This document shows, in pieces, positions 49,601-58,627 of a DNA stretch of 64,000 nt (its first letter is position 1; the number at the start of each line of letters is the position of its first letter). The stretch covers positions 669,001 to 733,000 of the forward strand of contig WPIO01000147.1 of NCBI GenBank assembly GCA_009760855.2, read 5' to 3'. The position numbers and the translations under genes were made by a program. Source of the stretch: Cristatella mucedo (lineage: Eukaryota > Bryozoa > Phylactolaemata > Cristatellidae). The notes under the pieces are model-generated. The model was not told the DNA's origin and did no database searches. It worked only from the letters and a program-made list of their open reading frames with translations.

Positions 49601-51802
49601 TCGAGCACGTGCGCTCTCATTGCAAATGCTGAAAATGCGCAGCACCAGGCCGGCCAGCGCCTCGTCGGTAAGCTGTTCGGCAGCGGCACTAGCCATCCCG
49701 TTCTCTTTGCAGAGCTCGAGTCGACCAAGTCAGCTGCTGCTGCTGCAGTGAATCTGAGCCAGCCCAAGGTCGAAGCAAGCAAGCATGGCTATGGCGAGTA
49801 TGAGAGCAAATGTAGGACAGGTACGAATGAATCATCCCCTTTACGTTATCCTCCTCCTTATAGTCCCATCTCTCTCTCCCCATCTCTCTCTCTCTCCCCG
49901 TCTCTCTCTCCCCGTCTCTCTCTCCCCGTCTCTCTCTCCCCGTCTCTCTCTCCCCGTCTCTCTCTCCCCGTCTCTCTCTCCCCCCCTCTCTCTCTCTCTC
50001 TCTCCCCGTCTCTCTCTCCCCGTCTCTCTCTCCCCGTCTCTCTCTCTCCCCGTCTCTCTCTCTCCCCGTCTCTCTCTCTCCCCGTCTCTCTCTCTCCCCG
50101 TCTCTCTCTTCTCTCTCTAGCCCCGTCTCTCTCTCTACCCCCTCTCTCTCTCCCCCTCTCTCTCTCTCCCCGTCTCTCTCTCTCCCCGTCTCTCTCTCTC
50201 CCCGTCTCTCTCTCTCCCCGTCTCTCTCTCTCCCCGTCTCTCTCTCTCCCTCTCTCTCTCTCCCCGTCTCTCTCTCTCTCCCCGTCTCTCTCTCTCCCCC
50301 TCTCTCTCTCTCTCCCCCTCTCTCTCTCTCCTCTCTCTCTCTCCCCGATCTCTCTCTCTCTCCCCGCTCTCTCTCTCTCTCCCCGCCTCTCTCTCTCCCC
50401 GTCTCTCTCTCTCCCCGTCTCTCTCTATCCCCGTCTCTCTCTCTCTCTCTCTCTCTCTCCCTCTCTCTCTCTCCCCCGTCTCTCTCTCCCGTCTCTCTCT
50501 CTCCCTCTCTCTCTCTCTCCCCGTCTCTCTCTCTCTCCCTCTCTCTCTCTCTCCCCGTCTCTCTCTCTCCCCGTCTCTCTCTCTCTCCCCGTCTCTCTCT
50601 CTCCCCGTCTCTCTCTCTCCCCGTCTCTCTCTCTCCCCGTCTCTCTCTCTCCCCGTCTCTCTCTCTCCCCGTCTCTCTCTCTCCCCGTCTCTCTCTCCCC
50701 CCCCCGTCTCTCTCTCTCCCCGTCTCTCTCTCTCCCCCTCTCTCTCTCTCCCCCTCTCTCTCTCTCCCCGTCTCTCTCTCTCCCCGTCTCTCTCTCTCCC
50801 CCCCCGTCTCTCTCTCTCCCCGTCTCTCTCTCCCCGTCTCTCTCTCTCCCCCTCTCTCTCTCTCCCCGTCTCTCTCTCTCTCCCCGTCTCTCTCTCTCCC
50901 CGTCTCTCTCTCTCCCCGTCTCTCTCTCTTCCCCGTCTCTCTCTCCCCGTCTCTCTCTCTCCCCGTCTCTCTCTCCCTCCCCATGGTGGGTCAAGGGCCA
51001 CGGTTGGGGTCGAGTGAAGCTCCTCATCGGCTTGGTCGGTGGTGCCAAGCTTTCTTCGAGATCCCTCTGTGCACTTGAGGGCTTGGACACGTGCTCGGGC
51101 ACGTGCTGGTACGTACGCAATCCCTTCCAGGGGTAGGGAGGCCTCAACACCAGAATGTGACGTGTCGACCCCCCCCCCTTTGCTCGAGGGTATCACATAG
51201 GTCAGTCAGTCAGAGTGGAGCTCACTGCAATAGCTGCTCTTGTTTGTGTTTTGATTCTTGCACGATTTCGGCTGTCTCTCTACCGATGCTATCGTTACCT
51301 ATTCAGTTAGCAGTCACTAGCCAGTCAGATCTGTGTCCAGCTAGCAGGTCTGCATTTCCTGGTTCCACCCAGGGCACCTGCCTCACAGCCTCGTGCAAAT
51401 AAAATGTATGCTAGTCGCTTTCGCTCGTGGAAGCATTGCAGCACACTGCGCTGCTGTTCGGCTGCTGCTGCCGCCTCGCACATGCGCCCAGGCAGATCTT
51501 TCTAATTGTTCCTCCTCTTCTAGTGGTTCCGGTCGACCAGCTGCGCCTGAGATCAACCGGTGGTGGCCAGGAGACCAGTGCAGAGGGTAATTAGCCGTGG
51601 CCTTGCTGCCTCATTTGCGACGACCTTTTTGTTTTACACGTGGGCCTCTCAGCCAGTGGCCGACAGGAGCCCTGGCAGCAGCAGCAGCAGCAGTGGAGCC
51701 ACCTGGTGTTGCTTGTCCTCCCTGGTGCCCCTTGCTCTGCTTGCTCAGCTGGCGCCGCCTTTGTTGCCAGCCGAATCAGCCGGCCTGCCGTCAGTCGGTC
51801 GG

Positions 51803-51866
<64 letters not shown>

Positions 51867-52045
51867 GCTCTCTAGCTCTCTCTAGCTCTCTCTAGCTCTC
51901 TCTAGCTCTCTCTAGCTCTCTCTAGCTCTCTCTAGCTCTCTCTCTCTCTCTCTCTCTCTCTAGCTCTCTCTAGCTCTCTCTAGCTCTCTCTAGCTCTCTC
52001 TAGCTCTCTCTCTCTCTCTCTCTCTCTCTAGCTCTCTCTCTCTCT

Positions 52046-52140
<95 letters not shown>

Positions 52141-55100
52141 GCTCTCTAGCTCTCTCTCTCTCTCTCTCTCTCTAGCTCTCACTTGCTCGTGAGTCATGTG
52201 CACACGTTTCCTTTCGCTACCGTCCTGCTATACGAATCATCAGGTTTGTCGTGGGGGGACGTGTGCTTGCTGGTATTTGCTTGGGGTAGCTGCCAAGGGC
52301 CTACGAGTCACCTGCGGAGTCCCTCAATGGTCTGTACTCGGTCTCTTGCTGTTCTCCATTTATACTCAACCCCTGGGAAAAGTGATCAAGTCCCACAGAA
52401 TAGGATATCACTTATATGCTGACGACACTAACCTGTATTTGTCATTCCAACCGTCGGAATCTGCAGCAGCAGCTGAGAAACTGAATGCTTGCCTTGCCGA
52501 CATTCGATCCTGGATGTCAGAAATTATTGAAAATGAAATGACGATAAAGCCGAACGGCTGCTCATAGGACACCCTAAGCATGTGGCTGGATTAAAAAACT
52601 TTGCTCTTCTATTAGGTGATGCTGTTGTACGACCATCACCACGTGCTCGAAATTTAGGTGTCGTTTTCGTCAGCTGCCTCAATTTTAAAAGCTTCATTCA
52701 GAAGACTGCTTCTACAACTATCCATCACGTCCGATCCCTATCCAAGAATAAGAGCTGTCTCCCACAGCAGCCTGCAAAAAAATTAACTGGCTGCTTAGTT
52801 TTGTCTCGGCTTGATTATTGTAACTCCCTTTTGGCTGAGCTTCCAAAGAAAGCAACTAGGCCACTGCGGCTGGCTATGAATATGGCTGCAAGGCTAGCCT
52901 TCAAGTCCCAGAGGTTTGAGCACGTGTCTCCTTTGCTAAAAGAGCTAGGATGGATGCCGGTTGAACAACGGATCCAGAGCTAAGTTCTTACGCTGACTCA
53001 CAAGGCCCACCGCGGCTTGGCTCCTTCGTACCTTGCTGAACTGCTGCACCAGTTTCAGCCTCTTCGCACCCTCAGATCCTGTGTGGACAGTAAATTAGCT
53101 GTTCCATTCCTCCGCTTAGAGACCGTTAGCGACAGAAGCTTTAGCTCTGTAGGTCCTAGACTGTGGAACTCGCTTCCACAATTCTTACGCAACGACAACT
53201 ACTCTCTCCTACTGCCGACTGTGGCTCATTCTTTTCAGCGACCCTGAGCTGTTACTTCCACGCTACTCACTACCTCAGCTGCTCTCCTGACTCGGCTATG
53301 CTTCCCACTTTCTCTTTGTTGCATGGGGTGAAGTCTGTTGGCCACCGAATGCGTACCGAAAGCTGCTTAGGTCGTGAGTGTGCTATGCAAAACTCTCCTG
53401 CGTAACACCTACACAGTCTTTAGGGATAGTCCTCATTATTTTTTCTGTTTCGCTCACTCTCGTTTCACAGAACGTTCGTTCAACTAGTACATACTATTAT
53501 TGGGAGCTCCAGACTGTTCAAGCCCTGAACCTATGACCTCTGACCTGAACACACTGAGCTGCTTGTCGCATTCGAACCCATACATATATATATGTGAATG
53601 ATATATAAATAAAATATAAATATAAATGACATAAATGATTATATAAATGTCCATATAAATGACCCTGCGATTCTGCTGCTGAGTCGAAAAGAATCCTCGT
53701 GTTATGCCACCTGCTGCTGTGACCATTATTCCTTTCGGGTGTAAGAGGATTTTCAATTATGTCGAGAATATTTAAGTTGGGCAAAGCATGAACGAATATT
53801 TATTGACAGCCGACAGCTGAACACAAACGCTGTTGCATATGTGTGCATTTAGATTGACGTCGCCCAGCTACGATTTTTGTGGCGTCTCTTTGTTGACTCT
53901 CTCGACCCCCCTATCTATCTACCTTGTATGACTGTGCAAGGTCTCGGAGAGCATGCCAGCTCTGTTACGGTGCGAGGCATCTGTTATGCCTACCATCTTC
54001 GGTCATCTTGGGGTCCAACCGGTCTTTTTCGGCCAGTCAGATGCTCGAGTCATCGACTCAGCCACAGTTTATCTGTTGACTTTATAGCGAGCAGTGAATT
54101 CACTAATCCCAAGCCATCGTCTTGTATCACGATTGCTACAGCCTTGTTGATGTGGCAATGTCGGCACCCTGTTTGCGATAGTTGCTGCCGTGTTTTGCTG
54201 GGTCAGCATTTGGCAGCTACAAGTGGCCGATCTGCTAAAAAGCACTAGCTGATTCAGCAACCTTTTTCTTTGCATAGCGATAGAAAAGCCTTTGTGGCTA
54301 TCACCGCCACTTGCAGCAGCTATAAAGGTTTGTCCGCCGCAGGATTCGAACTCCGAGGTCGTGAAAAGCAACCGCCTTATCTGCCGTGCCATCACGGCTA
54401 GTACGGTTATTGGTCAAACATAAGGCCTATCCTCACCCTACAGAGCGTCGCAGGTTGACGAAATCAGTGGTAGGAGATGCCAAACTGTTTCACAGCCTTT
54501 AAATTCGGCTAGTCTGCCCGGCTAAAATGGCCCGATTTTAATTAACGGGTTTTTGCAATAAGTCCGTGGGTTGGACTACCAAAGCTGCCGAAGAGGATGC
54601 ATGCTTGTGTAACTCCCGGCTGGTCGGAGTACCCGGGTGCTTCGTGGCTTTGGTTTGTGCTGCTACGGCAAGCCCGGTTACTTAGAATTAAGGGGTTCGA
54701 GTTTTTTCCGGATTCCAATGTACACAACGACAGAAGAGCCCCGACATCTTGTGCGTGCTTGCGCAACGATGAATAGCCTTCTCCAGTAACTCGAATGCCA
54801 CTATTTGGGCGGTGAATTACGCGCACCTATTTGCCGTTGAGAGGGGGCGGCTATGCCAGAAGACACCTAGCTGCCAACTGCTGTTGCTGCCTCTGCCACC
54901 ACCGTAGCAGCTAGACATTACGAGCTTGGATCTCACTGTTGCAGACTGTTGCACCGAGCCCAGCACATGTCGTCACATGTCGCCCTGCGCTCGCGCAGCG
55001 GCCTGCCGCTCCTTGGCGTCGCTCGGGCGCCAGAGGTCGTACGACACGTGCGGAAGTGTAGACAGCGAGGACAGCACGAGGCAAGACGACATCGAGTACC

Positions 55101-56610
55101 CAGTAGTGGGCGGCGCCAGGCCGGGGCCCAGCGGCGTCGGCGAAAGCCCGGTCGGTGCCAGTCTTTCACCGGCGCTGAAGTTCATGAACAGCTGCCAGTA
55201 CCAGCAGCGCGGCGGCAGTGGCCTGGTTGCAGCTGCTGCAACCGGATGTGGCAGCGGCACCGGCTACTTTGGCTGTGGCAGCAGTGCCGCAGAGCTGTCC
55301 TTCACCTTGCCCGAGCACCATCGCCATGGGCTCGGGGTGCTGCCGTTCGCCTCCGGATACTATGCCATGAAGACGATGCCGGAGCAGAAATACCGTCCGC
55401 CACCACTCGGCGTAGCAGACGGCAGCTCACTCAGTCCCAGGTCCGACTGCTCTCCCCCACTGGACACCAGAATGACAGGTGCGGTGCTGCTACTGCTGCT
55501 GTGGTGCTTGCCTTTGCTCTGCCCAACGACTCGGCGTGCGAGTGGCCGCATGCTTAGGTCGGTCCGGTTTTGGTGACTGGTTTGTGCTTCGTCAGGTTTT
55601 GCTATTCGCAAGTGTCTGTTGAACTCAGGTGTGACGAAGGTAGAGAAAGGTGGGCCTCTCGCTGCTGGCACACAGTCGCAGTGTGCATGAGTCGGCAGCT
55701 GCACCATGGGCGTGGCTGTCTGATCCAATGCCTCTGGGCGTGGGACTGGAGGGGATGGTGCACGTGTCCTGCTGTCCGTCCAGTCTGAATCAAGGCGTAG
55801 TAGGTTAGAGCAGGCATCGTCATACGGTAGAGAGACTGCCGGCCACGTTGTGAGTCACAGTAGCACACATTTCGAAGGCGTAGCACCGGGGTGAGTCACA
55901 TTCTACTGACTGCTCACGCATCTCCGAGGCGAGAGGGCTTCGGCTGCTAGTGGAAAACAGCTAATTTTAAGGTCGGTTCAGACTGTAATGACGATTTCTT
56001 TTAGGACACCGACATCCCTATTTCCATGGTCATGCGATAAATCTGTAAAAAAAGTTGATTATATTTGTTTGCATTGTTACCTAAGAGAAGCAGTAATGAC
56101 ACTAGGTATGGCGGTTGCTTTCACGACCTCGGTCCTCAAGGTCGTGGGTTCGAATCTTGCGGTGGGCCATCCTTTATCACTGCTGCAAGCAGTGGTGATA
56201 GCCGTAAAGGCTCCTCTGTCGCTATGCAAAAAAGGCTGTTAAATCAACTAGTATTTAAGAGAGCCTAATCTCTATTCAGGCTCCTACATATGCCTCTGAG
56301 GTCGAGTCCGTGGCCTCTGTCATCAAATCTTGACCTCAGTCGGTAAAGGCAAGCACCTTAGTCACGGGGCCAAATCAAAACTTCCCCCTCACATCGCTGA
56401 CCTGTCGAGGATCAAAGTGTCAGCTTGACGGTACCATGATGGATTCGTATAGTTAAAAGTTGTTGGCATCATATTTCACACAATACGATACTTTGCTACT
56501 AAAGTTGACTTTGTATGCTTGACAGGCTTTAGTCCTGACGGCACCGAATTCCACAATCAATCGGTCTGTTTTCTGTGACAGTCCTAGCGATCAGCTAGGT
56601 GCAAATGATT

Positions 56611-56691
<81 letters not shown>

Positions 56692-58560
56692 AAATCTTGC
56701 CGGTCACGGAAGTCAGGATTCAGCAGTGTAGACCCCAGCTGAAGAGCTGGGGGCTTTTGAAACTCGACCTCATTGAAAACTCGTCGACATGTTGACTTCT
56801 TGCCGGCTGAGCTGCAGTGACCTCGCAGTGTTTTTCGGGTCTGGCACGTTTGTTGCCTGTTGCATTTCGGCGCTTGACTCGGCCAAGCAGCTGCTGCTGG
56901 CTTCCTTATCTCTTTAGGTAGTTCCCCTCGAGATGCAGTGATGTCCACGGGCATGCTGCTGCCAGGCTTGCCAGAGTGGCAGCAGCAGCAGAGCTAGCTG
57001 AAGCACTAGAGAGCGAGCACAAACCGGGGGGGGGGGAGAAGAAGGCCAGAGGGAGACCTCGAGCACAAGCGTTCGAGTTACGGAAGCCGCGACTCGATCC
57101 AGTCGCCTGTTGCCAGCCAGACGAAGGCTGTCTGCTGCTGCTTCTGTGCCATCCAAAGTGTCAGGTCTTATTTTCGACGGTCTAGTCAAACAGGTCTTTT
57201 GCTGCTTTGGTAGTAGCCGGGCGGCGCCTATGATAAACAGCTCTTCTGCTGCCTGACCAACTAATGCTAAGTGGGCCCCTCTAGACTTGCTTTGATCGGC
57301 TGCTGTTTGGCGGCTTCTCGGCTTCGAGGGTGAGGTCCTGCTTCAAAGGCTTGGCCACCGCATTGGCCGCCACCTATCGCAGCCACCACACCGCATAGCA
57401 CCATTCGCGTGCTTTCAGCAGGGCTCGGTAGCTATTCAGCACAGTCGGCGCCTGCCGACGCCGCAGCAGCCAGCCACCAACCACTCAACTGTGCGTGCGT
57501 GCTTGTGCGGCGGCGGCCCAACGCCAGCCAGCGGCCATCCCTTTGCTTGCCGCCAATGGGGGAGCGCCAAAATTCAGATGCGATTAGTGATGCAGCCGCT
57601 GGAACGGCACTTTGAGGCGCGTCTTACGGCGGCTTTGGCGCACCCCGTGGCAATACGAGCGCGGACTGTGGTCTGCTGCCCGCTGCCACCACCACCACCA
57701 CACGGCGGCCGTGGCGCTGTTTCTTTGGTGTACAGCAAGCTGGCAGTGGCAGCAGCAGGGCTGCCAGCACTAGCAATAAACACGAACCAGACCTGCACTT
57801 ACTGGCTGCTGGCGAATTAACGCTCACCCCGCCCGCTCGCGTGGCCTGAATACTCTGGCACAATTTCGCCAACTCCCATGCGCCGTTTGTTTGGGGCCGG
57901 AAAGTAAATACGCATACACAACTCAGCGTTTGTAGCTGTGCGTAAGTGCTGCGCCAAGTCCATGCAAGCAGCCCTTCCCATGGCTCTGGCCACGTGCGAG
58001 TCGGTGCTCCACATGTGCATGTGCAGCCGGTTGCTACCAGACGTTGATTCCACACCGAGTAGGCACCGATGCTGTTCATGATTTATCCCCCCCCCGAGTT
58101 CAATGTAGCCCGCCCTGACGCCGATTCGCACTGCCGTCTAGCAGGTGACAGTTACTTGCCACTGGTCCGAACTTGCTCGGCCGGCGTGATAGCCTAGCCT
58201 GTGCAGGCGCGCTAGCATGAAGGAGTGCCTCATTGGAACCCGCCCCCAGAGCTTGCAAACGTGCGCCCTCCCTTGCGCATCTGACTGCTTGCTCACCTAT
58301 GCGTCTATGTATGTATCCGTACGTGCACGCGCTAATGCTATCAAGTGCGTGCCATGGCGATGTTGCCAATGCACTGCAGACAGCGCACAATCACAGGAAG
58401 TGCGTCTGTCTAACCCCCATTACTCTCAACGCTTTTTTCCATTCGAATTCCCAGCTTCTTTCTTCCTCTACCCTACCTCTTTTTCTTCTCTCCTCTCTTT
58501 CTAGCTTTTCTCTTGTCTAGTCTTTCTTTCCATCTTTCTCATCTCATCTTGTTCTATTAT

Positions 58561-58627
<67 letters not shown>

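Larger units (their letters stand above)
49821..54944 (+). other. Ets1/2 intron 5 (about 5.1 kb)
   Basis: The intron is dominated by two CT-rich arrays (49864-50986 and 51807-52176), a sense-oriented LINE fragment (52205-53423) and an antisense SINE (54246-54402). The stretch 50987-51806 has no recognised gene or element. Confidence 0.6.

Noticed and set aside
49598-51136. 512-codon sense and 431-codon antisense frames, Ser-Leu or Arg-Glu repeats
   Set aside because: CT array in intron 5. Only the first part (49713-49820) is real, as Ets exon 5.
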